A DNA stretch of 64,000 nucleotides from Antedon bifida (GCA_963402885.1 OY727094.1:22198501-22262500), one strand, 5' to 3'; numbered from the stretch's first letter, positions 1 through 12,310 are shown. Made by a program: numbers and translations. The notes: generated from the letters alone by a model not told the origin.

Positions 1-867
1 GTGTCTAATACCACTTAAGTTTGCTGCTGGTAAGTGCCAATGTAAACAAGACTTGGCTTTCACAGCTTTGCTGTGCTTACTTTAGCATTTTATAATTCTG
101 CAAAATGGTGAAGACAACATGTTTATCATCTAGAATCAATAACCATTCTTTCCTTCAGCTTAATTATTTACTGTTTTTGGAATGGATATACATAGAATCC
201 AGGAGTATTAGACAAAAAAAGGTCCAAAGGTAGAAATAAATATTCACTTGAATGGAAAAGTTAAACAAAAAATGACCGGAAATGCCTGTTTTGACTTTTG
301 ACAATAAATTTGGATTTCTCAATATCTCATCAATGACTGACCATTAAGACTTCAAAATTGTCCTGTCCATTTAATACTTGTGACTACTAAGGTATATAAT
401 TGTGTTAAAATATTGTTGTTTTTTTTAAACAATGAATACAACTTTTAAACATATTTAGGAATCCGAAAACAGGACAAGTGGCAACAAAACAACCACAAAA
501 ACACACTTGTAAAGAAATCAAGAAGTAACAAATAATAGAGCCTTTAGTTAATTATGTAGTTGCTATATTAAATAATAATTCTTTGACCCACAAACGACTC
601 ATCAATATAACATAAATAGTTGGGTATCACAAAAGAATGTCAATCATTTTACAAAAATTAAATAATTACCGTACATGTTGCGTCCTGTAGTTCGCGTCTA
701 TATTTTGCAATTTCTTACTTTAAAAATAGCATAAAACGAACAATTAAATATAAAAATAACATTTCAGCAAGTAGTTAGTAACATTTTATCATAAAAACTC
801 TACTGGAGGGTACCGGTCATAGATTTAGACCGCCACAAAAAGTTATCTACATTCCAGGGCCCTACCC
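1..867. other. AT-rich stretch, nothing recognised
   Basis: I see no long reading frame, RNA gene or clear repeat here. It runs up to the left terminus of the hAT-type element at 868. Confidence 0.5.
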
Positions 868-1440
868 TGGGGCGGATCCAGAGGGGGGGTCCACGGGGTC
901 CGGACCCCCCCCTAAATTTTAAGGGTGCCCTCTTTTTAGAGGTTCAATATTTTATTTGTGTGACATATTTGTGTGTATATTAGTATGCACAGAGTAGGCT
1001 ACACTAACCCCAAAAATAAAAACAGAAATTTATCACAATGAGCGCGATGTTAAGTTACGGCGGCCGATCAAAGAGCATCGTGAGAGGTGGTGACGCGTGA
1101 TGATCTCTACTTAAACTTCTAAAAATAGATCGTTTCACACTTTTTACGATTCAACTCCGCGTACGTTACCATGCGCGCTATGTCATTGACTCGATTATTT
1201 GTCCATTGGTAAACACATTTTTATGTATTATTATTCTGAAAATAATTGAACTGTAAACATAATTCTTTGGGTATTTGTTTATTTACATATCATTCCATCA
1301 GATCAACTATTTTTTATTTCCATTACATCCAACCAAACATGTAAAAAATGTAGTTAAAATATCGTACTATCTAGCGCGTACGACCATACGCGGTAGATTG
1401 TTTACTCAAAAATCATCGAAATTACACTATTCAACCTTGT

Positions 1441-1698
1441 TTTTGTAGTTGAGCCTCTCATGACCTGGGATTTGTTTGTCTTCCTATGCCAAGATAATAT
1501 AGTTCTACAAGTTGAAGCCATGTGCTTTTTTCTCTGAGAAATATTTATTATAAGTGCCAAAAAAATTGTTTTTTTCTCGATATGAAGCCTTTATTATTCA
1601 AATATTTTAAAGAAAAATCACACATACCATAAAGAAGGTTCATTTATTTCATTTTTGAAACAATATTTGTGAAAATTACGTGAGGCTCAACTACAAAA
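1441..1698. repeat. 258-bp inverted-repeat unit inside the hAT-type element
   Basis: A 17-bp perfect inverted repeat, TTTTGTAGTTGAGCCTC at 1441-1457 and its complement at 1682-1698, bounds about 258 bp. It could be a small TIR element nested in the larger one, or an internal palindrome of it. I see no flanking target duplication, so the second reading stays open. Confidence 0.45.
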
Positions 1699-2366
1699 CC
1701 ACCATTTTGTGATATGATGTCATCGTAAGCCAATCAAAGCTGAGCTTTCCCGCGATCGGCAGAGCTCACGGTTGAATGATTTTGGATTCTGGCTATTTGA
1801 TTGGTGGACGCGAATCACCCACAGCGGAACGTTTTCTCTCGCGTGTACCAAGAAGTCACGTGATCTCTCTGTACTGAACGCGACGGTACTACACAAATTT
1901 AGAGCAATGAATTTGTACGAATTCCGTTAAATAAACAACTCTATATATTTTATAAACATTTAATAACATATTTTATTGATATTTCCAATGTTGATATATA
2001 AAAGAAATTACTATAAAACGTAATTATATGTAATTATTTTAGCGAAAAATGGCGCAATTTGTTTACAACGTTCGTGGCTAAAAACGATCATTTTCGGCAA
2101 TGTTTTAGACCCTATATTTCGAAAACTACAAGTCAGATTTTCGTAATTCTTTCTTTATTGGAATATTGAAACAAAATACCAACAGATAATGTTTAAATTG
2201 GTTGAAAAATAACTTTTAATTTTGCATCGTTATACCCTGCTAATAAGTGTCATTTCCGGCGAACTAGAAAGGTGCCATTTATCATGGATTTTGCGTGCGA
2301 GAGTGCCATTTCCGGCCATCTAAGTGTGTCCTGTAACAAAATTCGCTTCGCCACAACCCCCACCAT

Positions 2367-2384
2367 GGGGGGGGGGGGGGGGGG
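2367..2384 (+). repeat. Poly(G) run of 18 bases
   Basis: Eighteen consecutive G residues lie near the right end of the hAT-type element. Such tracts are prone to length error in sequencing and to G-quadruplex formation. Confidence 0.9.
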
Positions 2385-2771
2385 CTGTGGCTCAAATACT
2401 CAATATCTGATGTGCCCTTTTTATCGGCGGACCCCCCCTCTCAAAAATGTCTGGATCCGCCCCAGCTACCCCAAATTAAACCAGAGCCATGATCTGAGGG
2501 AAACATTATGGATTGCTCATTCTTCTGAGATATATATATATGTTGGTAGAACATTATGATTGATTTCCTGAATATTTTCGGACTAAATGAAAATGATGAT
2601 CTGCTGGTAGAATTCGTAAAGGAATACTAACATTAACAGCATGACAAATATAATCTAGAGATAATAATCTAGAAGTCTATAAAAGCTGCCACCTGAATAC
2701 AGTATATTTCGTTTTTTGGATGAATTTCTGTTTTTGATGCAAAGTTCATGTGTGAATGCTTGATCAATTAA

Positions 2772-3330
2772 AGGTAATCTGTGATGGCGCTAGTAACACT
2801 CTGTTATGCGTGGGTAATTTGTGAATGACGTAGTACATAAACAAGCCTAAATATCGAGAAAAAGAGATCTGTTCATTGCGAGTAGGGGGGAGTCCGGTAA
2901 TGTGTCATGATAATGTAACAAGCCAGAGATGTTGTAAATAAAATCATGAATAAATTTAGCTGATTGTCGTTGTTTTGTACTCGTCGTCAGAAGTTTATAG
3001 ACCGACATCACATAACTATTTCTCATGTTTAGTAGAGCGTTCTTTGATTGAATCTTTTTGTTTTTACTATTAACATAATAAAGATACATTCTAGTCTGAT
3101 TATTAAGTATCCAGGCAGTGATGAAGCGGATGAGTATTTTTGTAGCGTTCCATTTAAAATTATTTTTTTTGCAAAGAAATATTTTGGTTGCGAAAATCGT
3201 TCAATTCATTGGAGCCAGCATTCCTTTTTACAAACAATTATAACAATTATCCAACAATGATAAAATGCTGTGCGAGTAAATACAGGGCAGAGAGCATAAT
3301 TAGCTTTATGACTAGGCCTTATAACTGACC
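2772..3330 (+). repeat. Dispersed repeat R1, uninterrupted copy
   Basis: This segment matches 39162-40960 in blocks: the start 'aggtaatctgtgatggcgc', the middle 'atgtgtcatgataatgtaac', 'ttagctgattgt', 'agtgatgaagcgga' and 'tagcgttccatttaaaat'. The second copy is split by a SINE. This copy shows the pre-insertion arrangement. No coding capacity or terminal repeat is evident, so the repeat class is unknown. Confidence 0.7.
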
Positions 3331-3948
3331 CATAAATACCTAGTAGTTACAAATGACATAAACAGCTTTTTAGAAATGAAATAAAAATTTATTTACATCA
3401 TTTTAAAACATCTTAATCTTCAACATCATCTGGTACGCTATTTCATTTTGGGTAGACAATTTGTTTGCTAATAAGTTCCATGATTCTCTTTTGGTTGCCC
3501 AATGGTCATCTTCATTAACTTTTCGATTGATGTTTTGGTTTCTTTGGTGATTGGTGTTTTTATGTTTGCTATCCAGGTAGTTTTTAGTATGCCAACTGGT
3601 CTTTAAACTTTCCGTGAAAATTCTTGTTAAAGCTAGTTTGACCGGAGTATCCATCGGAAATTTGTATGTCCATTTGTATTTTTCTCTTCCTTATTAGATT
3701 TGACCATTTCTGTAGAGTTCTATTATTTCTATGTGTACGACCAAAAAATACAGTGATATCTGAAGAGGAACAGGAAAAAATGTAAAAAAATAAATAAAAT
3801 GGATTATAAGAAATATGTAGATCTTAGAACCTTCCAACTTTCTTCTCAGATAATGTAAAAGTAATAGGGCCTACATTTTAAGCAGTTCTACTAAACACCA
3901 CACAATGCTATACAGAATTGTAGCACACACACACACACACACCTATTC
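3331..3948. other. No gene seen; CA microsatellite at 3924-3942
   Basis: Mostly AT-rich sequence without coding signal. A (CA)n run occupies 3924-3942, directly before the small inverted-repeat element. Confidence 0.55.
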
Positions 3949-4137
3949 TATAAAGGCCAATTTATACAGACGAGCAGTAACAGTAAGCAGAAAACTGCGT
4001 AGATTTTCCCATGTAAAACTGTATCTATCCTGAGCGTAAACTGCTTGTTCACTCCGCGTTGTGTGTATGGTCATAAGAATAACAGATTCTATATTTGTAT
4101 TATCGTTACCACTTGTCAGTGTAAATTGGCCTTTATA
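3949..4137. mobile_element. Short TIR element (MITE-like), about 190 bp
   Basis: Left end TATAAAGGCCAATTTA (3949-3964) continues to about 3981. It matches, with scattered mismatches, the reverse complement of 4105-4137, giving imperfect terminal inverted repeats of roughly 33 bp around a 120-bp core. No coding capacity. The target duplication is unclear because the flanks are AT-rich. Confidence 0.55.
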
Positions 4138-4199
4138 TCTATGCGTTGTTGTATATATAATAATTATAATAATTATTATAATTATAATACTGGTTAGAT

Positions 4200-6190
4200 T
4201 GTGTTAATAAACGTGGAGGAGGATTACTGATACTTGTTAGTGAAAAATATAAATCTACAAGACTTACACAATATGAAATTCCAGGCAGTGAGCTGTTGTA
4301 GATAGAACTAACGGCATCCCACAGGAAAGCGTGTATAATTGGCCTGTATTGCAGACTAACGAACTCAAATATTGAAAACCTTGAACTTCTTCATCAGTCT
4401 CTTGGCCGATTGTCGAAAACTATCACATCTAAATTGTGTTTGGTTGGTGATTTTAATCTCTCTGATTTTCAATGGAATGACAACGGAAGTCATACTAACA
4501 AAATAACTCTGCTAATGTATGCTTCTCTGATCAAATTGTTGACAATTTTAACCTAGTTCAGTGTTCTGTGTAATAGTAATTTTAAATTTAACTGCAATGT
4601 CTCAGTTGGGGACACGATTTTTGATTCTGATTCTCTGGTTAGATTTGATTTAGATTCCTGCTCCCAATGGTCAAGTTTAACTTTTCTAGAACCAATTGGT
4701 CTGAAATGTGCAATATTTTTAATCGTATACCATGGAATTTACTTGAATGTTATGATGATATTAATGAATGTCTTGATATTTTCTATAATCTTTTTTTTTC
4801 TACCATCAAGGATAATGTTCCTACTATCACTCCTAGAAAAAGACTGCCACCATGGTTCGAAAAGATCTTCGAAAAGCCTTAAAGGTCAAAGAAAGTAAAC
4901 GTAAGCTGTTTAGGCAGTACCTAAAAAAAAGTTCTTAAATTTTGTGCCAAACCTCTTTCTGTTCCCTTATCTTACATTTTTCAACTCTCACTTAATTGTG
5001 GTTCTTTTCCCTCTGATTGGAAATGTAGCAACATCTGTTTTTCAAAGTGGGGCCTATTTCTTTACTTCCTACCCTTTCTAAAATCTTGTCTATTTTTATA
5101 TCTCTTCTCATAACTCGCCTTTTCTTTCTTCTTTTCAACATGGCTTTGTGTCTGGTAGGTCGTGTCAGACCAATTTATCAACGATGCTGTCCGTTGCCTA
5201 TGGAGCATTTTATGCAAAAAGTCACACAGATTATTCCAAAGCGTTTGATAGAGTATGCCACGACCTACTTTTTCCTGGATTGAGAGTTACCTAAATAATC
5301 GCTTCCAACGTGTTACTTATAATGGGTGCACTTCCCCTTAGCTGCCTTTTACATCCGGAGTCCCTCAAGGGTCAATCTTAGCTTAGGACCAATACTATTC
5401 ACGATGTTTGTGAATGATGTTCCTGATATTTTCTCATTTTCGCATTGCCTCCTTTTTGCGGACGATATTAAGCTTTATCTCGTTGTCAACAACTTAGATG
5501 ATTCGCATTTACTGCAGCGGGGCCTGGAAGAGTTGTACAAATGGTCTTCTACCTGGAAAATGTCCATTAATGCCCAAGAGGTGTCAGGTTCTTTCGTTGA
5601 CTCTCAAAAAACATAATTACATGATAAATGGTGCAATGATTGAAAGGGTCAATTTGTTCAAAAGGATCTCGGAATACTTATTGACTCCAAGCTTAATTTT
5701 AACAAACATGTTGATTATATTGTTTCCAATGGCAATAGAATATTGGGTATGTTCTGAAGATATTGTAAAGATCTTGATAGTAAAACTAAGCTTCATCTTT
5801 ATATTTCCCTTGTTAGACCTATTTTTGATTATTCCTCTACTATTTATAATTCTATATCCGTCTCTCAATCACACCGTATTGAGCAGGTTCAGTCCAAATT
5901 TATTTATTTTATTAATTATCACAATGCTGGTCGATCCTATTTCTCTGTCGCCACTTCATATTAGGAGAAGACATTTTGATATTTTTTGTCTGGATTATCT
6001 TTTTGACTGCCCTCTTCCCTCCTTATTTCTGTGTACAATCAACAGACCAAATTCACGAAACACTGACTCTGTTCCTTACAGTCGAGTTAATGCTACCAAA
6101 AATGGTTTCATTAATAGACTTTCCTTTCAATATGATATGATTTTATGCAAAGATAAAACTACTGGGATCCTCCCTTTTTTTAATTTACAT
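4200..6190 (+). pseudogene. Decayed non-LTR retrotransposon (Jockey/CR1-like LINE): endonuclease plus reverse transcriptase
   Basis: Broken frames read in LINE order. An endonuclease stretch contains 'KRGGGLLILVSEKY' (from about 4208) and 'LVGDFNLSDFQWN' (about 4440), the GDFN box of APE-type nucleases. After a spacer ending 'PPWFEK' (about 4850) comes a reverse transcriptase with 'PISLLPTLSKI' (5050), 'DYSKAFDRVCHDLLF', 'SGVPQGSILGPILFTMFVND' and the catalytic box 'FADDIKLY' (about 5455-5480). The thumb region and a C-terminal part follow to about 6190. Several frameshifts and stops break every domain, so it cannot make protein. LINEs of this group copy themselves by target-primed reverse transcription. 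The clade assignment is inferred from motif style only. Confidence 0.8.
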
Positions 6191-6194
6191 TAAT

Positions 6195-6830
6195 GATTTA
6201 CCAAATTCTTCTGATTTTTTTGATTTTCGACTACATGCTGATGACACTAATTTCTTATACTCCTGGAAGCGTCCTTGATTTATTTGATATTAATGCTCAG
6301 CCCAAAAAAGTTACTGGATGATGTAATGCCACACTCTATTACTGATTACTTTCAAACTATTTAAACCTTGTACTAATTTAAGTCAAGATAGAATTTCATT
6401 TTATGGGGCCAAATTATGGAACTCTCTCTACCCTTTAACAAGAGATATCCCGCTTAGAAAAAATTTGTTGAAATTGTTAAAAGAAATTTATTTAACTAAA
6501 TCTTATCACCTTTTGTCAATGATGTTTATGTTGTTTGTTTGTTGGCAATAAAAATCAGTTATTACAATCATGTTCTATAACAATATTTCCATGTTTAAAA
6601 TTAAGGTAGGGTTTGTGCTATTTAACTGTTTTTATTGTTCTTGTTTTGATTTTCTGATTGTTAACTTTGTACATTTTGATGAGTAAGTTGTTATATATAT
6701 TTTAATCTTATGTATTTATATTTGAGGCATCCTGTAATTGGCGATATCGGTTTTTCAGGTCACTATTATTGTTTTTGAAAGCAAGATTTGAATTTGTACA
6801 TTACAAATGTTCAGAATTTAAATAAAACTG
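6195..6830 (+). pseudogene. Second LINE 3' fragment
   Basis: A different RT segment starts near 6183 ('INDLPNSSDFFDF', then 'LHADDTNF' around 6230), jumps after about 100 bp to a LINE C-terminus ('SFYGAKLWNSL', 'RDIPLRKNLLKLL', about 6390-6480) and continues into an AT-rich tail ending in an AATAAA-containing stretch near 6823. The jump implies an internal deletion. It abuts the preceding LINE directly, so one may have inserted in or replaced the end of the other. Confidence 0.6.
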
Positions 6831-7256
6831 TTATTGTTTTTTTAAAATTAATTATATTCATAAATGATTCTCTCTTAATTAAAACAGCCTTTTATTTTGA
6901 TGGAATTAGACAACCATTACTTTTCAAACAAAATATGCATACCCTATACAATAATGGAACAGACATAATTAAGGATAATTTTGTGTGCAATAAGCTCACT
7001 TCCTTCATAAAAAGCAAAGATAAATTTACCTCCAGATAAAATAGAACAATCCTACAAGATTTGTTTTACCTGAAGAATGTGGAAGCATCAGAATTCTATT
7101 AGTACTGCATCTATGAATTAACATTGAACTTTAATATCCACTTCTGGTTATATTTTTTCTGTTAATTATATCACTTTTATAATCTGCTATAGATTTTTTT
7201 TTGTTTTTTTTTTGGACTATATATTTGTTGTTATTCAATACGAACGTGAAATACAA
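6831..7256. other. AT-rich stretch, nothing recognised
   Basis: Short open frames here have no family motifs I recognise. The composition is AT-rich, with poly-T around 7195-7215. Confidence 0.4.
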
Positions 7257-8245
7257 CAGGCCCGTAGCCAGGATTTTTATGGTGGGGTTCAAATTTCTTT
7301 CTTTTTCAGTAGGGTTAACCAACCAACCATTGTAATAACGTTAAAAAGATAATCGTAAATATAGTTTTTAAATGGGGGCTATGGTGATTATGAATTTTGC
7401 CACCAACCAAATTAGCAGGAGACTCCCCACCATGGTTGGGATTGAGATGAGCAAAATTTTAAATATGTCCCATCTAGATGCCAGGAAATTGCACTTTCAT
7501 AAAACATTTTTTTGGAAGTGTGCAATGTTATTTTTGCCTCTCCAGGTAACAGAAGGAATATGGTGCCCGGTGCTCAGAAATCACACTATTTAAAAATCTT
7601 TTGGTCTTGATAAAAGTGAAGCCTACATCCACCTCAGACCCACCATAGTTGGGGCTGAGTTGAGAACAATTTTAGAAATATGGACATATAGATGCCCGGA
7701 AATGGCACTCTCATAGAACGTTTTTTGGGAGTGTGCAATGTTATGAAATGATTTTAGGAATATGGAAATCTAGGTGGCCAAAAATTACACTACTCTAAAA
7801 ATGGTATAGGTGTGCCTACTGTTCCAAAAAAAAAAAATAAATTGTTTCAAGAAATGAACAGAAATGAATATCCTTGGTAGAATGAGGACTCGGCATCCCG
7901 ATTACTTGGATTGGTTCCGTTTGTTAAAGGAACAATCATTTTTCATTTTGGTTCATTCATTTTTAGCTGTCAAAGAAACTACCTAAATTTTAGAAATATA
8001 ATTATATTTACTTTAAGGTGCAAAAAAAGCAAATTTAGACAAAGACTACTTGATGCGCAAGAAAACTCGGCACTCTCTAGGGTTCTCAATTCTCCCCTCT
8101 ACTTTATACTCCTCTGTATTTTCTTACATTTTATTTCGATCATACAAAAAATTTATATATTTTTTCAACTTGAGCACCTCCAGCTGTCGGTCTTGACCAA
8201 TGTTGGGGCTAAGGCAAGATAATTTTTAGAATATTAACATTTTAG
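7257..8245 (+). repeat. hAT-type terminus followed by degenerate tandem units of about 213 bp
   Basis: At 7257 a terminus-like sequence, CAGGCCCGTAGCCAGGATTT, begins. Downstream, a unit of roughly 213 bp recurs in degenerate form. Its 'accatggttgggattgag...agtgtgcaatgttat' block at 7428-7535 returns at 7641-7745, with partial copies near 7750-7800 and 8185-8245. A related block lies at 21555-21610. No opposite terminus was found, so it may be a truncated element with internal repeats. Confidence 0.5.
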
Positions 8246-8392
8246 ATCATCAAAGTTATTATATATATTGTATTAAATGTTTTAAACAGACCTAATTTTC
8301 ATTTAGCAAAAACTTGCTGTGTTTTATATTAAGTTTCTATTATAAAATTAATTTATTTCTTTTGAATTTGTTTTTATTCTTTTTTTTTTTGG

Positions 8393-8631
8393 CCAAGCAG
8401 AGCTATAGTGTACAATTTGTGTACGTTACCGCTGTTTATCAGAAGGCCTATAAAACTATAAAGCCTAGTAGGTAGGCCTTGACCATCCACGAGAGGACAT
8501 TCGACGCAAGCTACATTATTTTTCTATTTTTATCATAATTAACCATAAATGCTACATTTACGACAAGAAATGACCTGGTTTATTGCATTATTTTGACAAA
8601 TCATCAAAAATTGCAGGGAAAGTGTCTTTAA
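8393..8631 (-). mobile_element. TTAA-flanked short element, copy 1 (partial)
   Basis: Read on the minus strand it starts TTAAAGACACTTTCCCTGCA (8631 downward) and continues with the same body as the copies at 11898 and 13200, including 'gaatgtcctctcgt' and 'aacgtac'. The TTAA sits at 8628-8631. The far end is lost. It carries no coding sequence. Confidence 0.6.
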
Positions 8632-8763
8632 TATGGCTTGAATTTATTAATAAAACAAAACAATGATAGATATTCATTAAATTTATACAGTAAGTTCTAA
8701 ACATTTACAATACAATACACAAATGGTATATAAATTACTTTGTATATTAAGGTGTGTGGAACA

Positions 8764-8990
8764 TTACTTGTATCTAGGCAAGACAATTTACTTATGTTTG
8801 CCTCTCTCCACCAAGGTGTACAAATGGGTACCTGGTATGGTCAAGAGACAACTTTGTGCTGATTATTAGCTGTATTATGGGAGTATGTTTCCATACATGT
8901 TTTGAACCAGGGTAATAATATGTACAGTGCTTAGAGGTTTCACAATGTAAGCGCTTTATATATCCAGGATTTAATTCTTATTATTTACAT
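8764..8990 (+). mobile_element. SINE, 5'-truncated copy
   Basis: It matches the body of the interrupted SINE at 39214-40362 (opposite strand): 'ttgtatctaggcaagac', 'gcctctctccacc', 'gtatgtttccatac', 'gcttagaggtttcacaa' and 'atatatccaggat', then an AT-rich TTATTATT tail. The tRNA-like head is missing here, as expected for a 5'-truncated retroposed copy. Confidence 0.65.
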
Positions 8991-9169
8991 TAAAGTTTTA
9001 CATTGTAAATTTTCAGAAATAAAGTTATAAGAGTTAATTGTCAGCTGTACAAAAGTTTTAACCTATCAAACTATTCGATTGTTTCAATCCCAAGTAATTA
9101 CATTTTTAATTATGTTAATTTTATGAATAATTTTTAAAACTACAGTTGGAATGGTATTTTAAAAATGAG

Positions 9170-9537
9170 AACATGCTTAGACCTAGCCTGTGCTAGGTTT
9201 AGTTTTGTAGGCCTAGCTGGTAAGCAGCGGTAACGTACAAATATCATACGCTACAGTAGCTAGGCCTTGCCTTGTTAATAAAAAGTTTGGGAAGACCAGG
9301 TATTTTCTCTGAGAAGTTACGGTTCTTGCATTGTTTTCTCATGATCACACTAAGAGTGCAACACGAGAAAAAAAAACAGCCCAATTAAATGATTAAAATT
9401 GACTTATTATTCACACTTTTAACCATTTAAAGACGAAAAGAATGATCACAACTGGCCCACAGTATTTATTTTTAAATAAAAGGCAGAATTTGTTACCTTA
9501 ACTTAAATAACTTAAATAAATGTAGGGATGTCTTTAA
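9170..9537 (+). mobile_element. TTAA-flanked short element, copy 2 (3' part)
   Basis: It shares 'ttgtaggcctagctggtaa', 'cggtaacgtacaaa' and a distal block with the copies at 11898 and 13200. It ends 'tgtagggatgtctttaa' with the TTAA at 9534-9537. The left terminus is not recognisable. Confidence 0.55.
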
Positions 9538-9615
9538 TAGTCTAAATAGACGACCAATATGTACTGGTTCATGATTATATTGTTTTAAAAGATGTTACCA
9601 TATTAATGTTGTGTT

Positions 9616-9616
<1 letters not shown>

Positions 9617-9670
<54 letters not shown>

Positions 9671-9693
9671 TAATAGTAATAATAATAATATTA
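9617..9693 (+). repeat. (AAT)n microsatellite
   Basis: About 77 bases of nearly pure AAT repeats with a few interruptions near the right end. Confidence 0.9.
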
Positions 9694-9989
9694 ATAACTA
9701 TGAAAGAAAAATCATAACAATTCTTCTGTGTGAAGAATATTTTTAAATGGCGCCACCTACTGGCAGACCTACCATTGCTGATTAAGATTATAAAAAAACG
9801 AAGAGTATTGATGGTTTGAGAGAAAAGAACAAGAATATGAGAAATTTTAAAACAAGAGTATTGTAAAAGAGGGAAGATTATACTGCAAACAACAAGGAGA
9901 TACCTCTTAATATCTTGGCTTGCGTGTAAAAAAGTGGAAAATCTGGAATTAGGCGATGTATATAATCCTTTGTTATAGCTGACTGATCA

Positions 9990-10062
9990 GCATGCATAAT
10001 GAGGTTGCTGCAAATGTTGACAAGCTACTAGCAGCAGATACAGGCTGAACTATCTAATCCAG
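9990..10062 (+). other. Candidate untranslated 5' exon of the Ig receptor gene
   Basis: A consensus splice donor, CAG|GTAAGA, has its cut after 10062. The matching acceptor candidate is at 14029-14030, giving a possible intron of about 4 kb. The exon's left edge cannot be placed, so the start given is nominal. No reading frame continues into the receptor, so it would be 5' leader. This rests on splice-site shape alone. Confidence 0.25.
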
Positions 10063-10310
10063 GTAAGATGTACATAATATCAAATATTACAATATTTATC
10101 ATGTAGGGCATACCATGTCATTGTTGTCCGCAAAATTATAATTTAATTTAAAAAAGAATTAAATAGGTAAAGAAAATAATTTATAACAAAATGATAGTTG
10201 ATAAAATTGCATTGAACTTCTAATGTATGTATAGTTTAATTTTCAATATAAATATCAAATTGGATGTATAAATTTATTTTTTAATTTACATAATCTGAAC
10301 ATGGAATAAC

Positions 10311-10378
10311 TAGTGGTCTAATGATAGAATGTTTGCATATCAAGCAAAAGATTCCAGGTTCAAATCTCAGTTTGGACT
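10311..10378 (+). repeat. tRNA-like sequence (SINE head or tRNA pseudogene)
   Basis: An A-box-like TGGTCTAATGATAG near 10313 and a B-box-like GGTTCAAATC near 10355 have tRNA spacing. The acceptor stem does not pair cleanly, there is no 3' terminator T-run directly after it, and AT-rich sequence follows. A tRNA-derived retroposon head fits better than a working tRNA gene. Confidence 0.45.
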
Positions 10379-11358
10379 GCTTTTTCTCATTCTCACATAT
10401 ATCCTCATCTTCACCATTTAAAAATTAACAAATTAACTTTAAAATTACAATATCGCTAAACACTTGTTACTATTACTATCAATATCACTATCATTATTAT
10501 TATTATTGATAGTATTTTTTTAATGCAGTTTTAACATTTTTAAATGTTAAATGACCAAAAAATATATAAGCCTAAATAATTTTTAAAATGATTTTAAAAT
10601 TGAGAAGTTCAGTCATGTGATGTTTGATCATCGTATGTACTGAGTGTCATAAACCAGTACAAATAATCTAAATGTTTACATGGACCACATTTGAGGTTTT
10701 TTCTCCCAAAATAATAATAAAAAAAACAACAGTTTAAATGTGTTGGTCTAATCAAAATGTGAAGATGTAATTATAACCACTGCAGTTAAAACATAAATAG
10801 TTATATGAGGTGCCATCATGCGATTTATTGGGTGTGTTTAATTATTATTTCGAGAATGCCATTTAACTTGTTAATTTAAATTTTCCTGTTTCTGCAGCCA
10901 AGAAAATGGTAATTTATTCATACTATTTAACCGGTCATTTTCGAAAGTAGAAACAGGCTTCAAGCTATAGGTGTTACACTTAAAACCGTTATCATGCTTT
11001 TCTGATATAATTATTAGAGATAACATTTATAATATTCCATGTATTTCAAACATTTATAATGATGCTAAAGTTGATCACTGGGGACTGTCAAAGAAAGAAA
11101 TAAAGATAAACAGAAATAATTCTGAGAATTACATTAGTTAATATAACCTACAGATAAAAACCACCCGATTTTCAGTACTAGATTTCTCCAGTATTATAGG
11201 AATATTTTGTAATACAGTATTAGCATGTGTTTCACATCTATCTCCTATTTTCATAACCTAACCTTACATGATACAGCACCACATGCAAACATATGAGATG
11301 CTGTATTACAAAAATGTCCAATGATACGGGGCAAATAAAAACAAATTTTAAACCTAGG

Positions 11359-11400
11359 CAGGGCCTCAGCCAGGATCTGACAAGGGGAGTTCGGACACCA
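11359..11400 (+). repeat. hAT-type terminus remnant
   Basis: CAGGGCCTCAGCCAGGATCT followed by a G-rich stretch resembles the CAG-plus-CCAGGAT termini at 7257 and 62149. No partner end or coding region is visible nearby. Confidence 0.3.
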
Positions 11401-11897
11401 TGTATTTGAGCCACAGACAAACGTAAACGTACATCTAGAAGCCAGTGCACTTCTGGTGTTAAGAAGGAAAATTCAATGCTTTATATAGCTCTTTATTTAT
11501 TTACATCAATTTACTGAGGAAATTAAATATATTAATGTAAAGATATTATGGATTTTAATAATAAATTGATACGTATCGGCGTGTGACCTAAAAAAAATGT
11601 AAACTACACAGGCCTTTTAGGGAAATAAAAGTAATACCAAATAAGTTGAAACTTATTAGAATAATAATTTATAATTATTATAATTTATAATTATTAAATA
11701 TTATTATAATAATAATTTTTTTAAACTGCTGCTGCTTTGAATCTGGAAACCAGAGAATAGAGAGGATCAATTAAATCATAGAGAATATAAATGATTCAAT
11801 TAAGCAGCATGTAAGGAGTCATAGAGATGAGGATTGAAAGGTAGGAACGGTTTTGGATACATTATTAAATTGAAAATCTAAACATAACAATATCTAT

Positions 11898-12310
11898 TTA
11901 AAGACACATTCCATTGTTGATGTTTTATAAAAATAATATAAAATTATGATAAAAAGAGAAAAACAATGCACTACCTATTAGCTCACATCGAATGTCCTCT
12001 CGTTGACGGTCTTAGGCCTAGCCTAGCTAGCCTTAGTTTTGTAAGCCTAGCTGGTAAATAGCGATAACGTACAAACATCGTACGCTAGCTATAGTCCTGG
12101 CCTGAAATTTTCTAGTTGTTGTATTAATTTTCCTTCCTTTTTTGTGGGCGAAGCCTAGTATTTTTGCTTTGTTTTACCTTAACGAACGAAAGTGGGAGCA
12201 TCACAGAAGCAAAACCAAAATATCAATCCATACGCAGTGCATTTATAGCGGGCCGCATAAATTATCAATCAACTTATTTTTCACATTTTTATGTTTCTGC
12301 TTAAAGAAAA
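11898..12310 (+). mobile_element. TTAA-flanked short element, copy 3
   Basis: It starts TTAAAGACACATTCC (TTAA at 11898-11901) and shares long blocks with copy 4: 'aaaaagagaaaaacaatgca', 'gtcttaggcctagcctagct', 'catcacagaagcaaaa' and 'cgggccgc'. The right terminus is decayed, so the end is approximate. Confidence 0.6.

Larger units (their letters stand above)
868..2464. mobile_element. Non-autonomous hAT-type DNA transposon
   Basis: The two ends carry a perfect 15-bp inverted repeat, TGGGGCGGATCCAGA at 868-882 and its reverse complement at 2450-2464. A G-rich subterminal block follows on both sides (GAGGGGGGGTCC-like). Flanks cctaccc (861-867) and gctaccc (2465-2471) look like a near-identical target duplication of 7-8 bp, the size hAT elements make. 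The 1.6-kb interior has no transposase-like reading frame, so movement would need a transposase supplied elsewhere. A terminal segment of the same family sits inverted at 16922-17107. The superfamily call rests on the terminus type and the duplication length, not on a protein. Confidence 0.7.

Noticed and set aside
2272..2559. 95-residue frame over the hAT right end
   Set aside because: It translates the poly(G) run and the terminal inverted repeat, so it is not a gene.
10311..10378. Functional tRNA gene
   Set aside because: A/B boxes are present, but the acceptor stem is poor and no T-run terminator directly follows. A SINE head or pseudogene is likelier.
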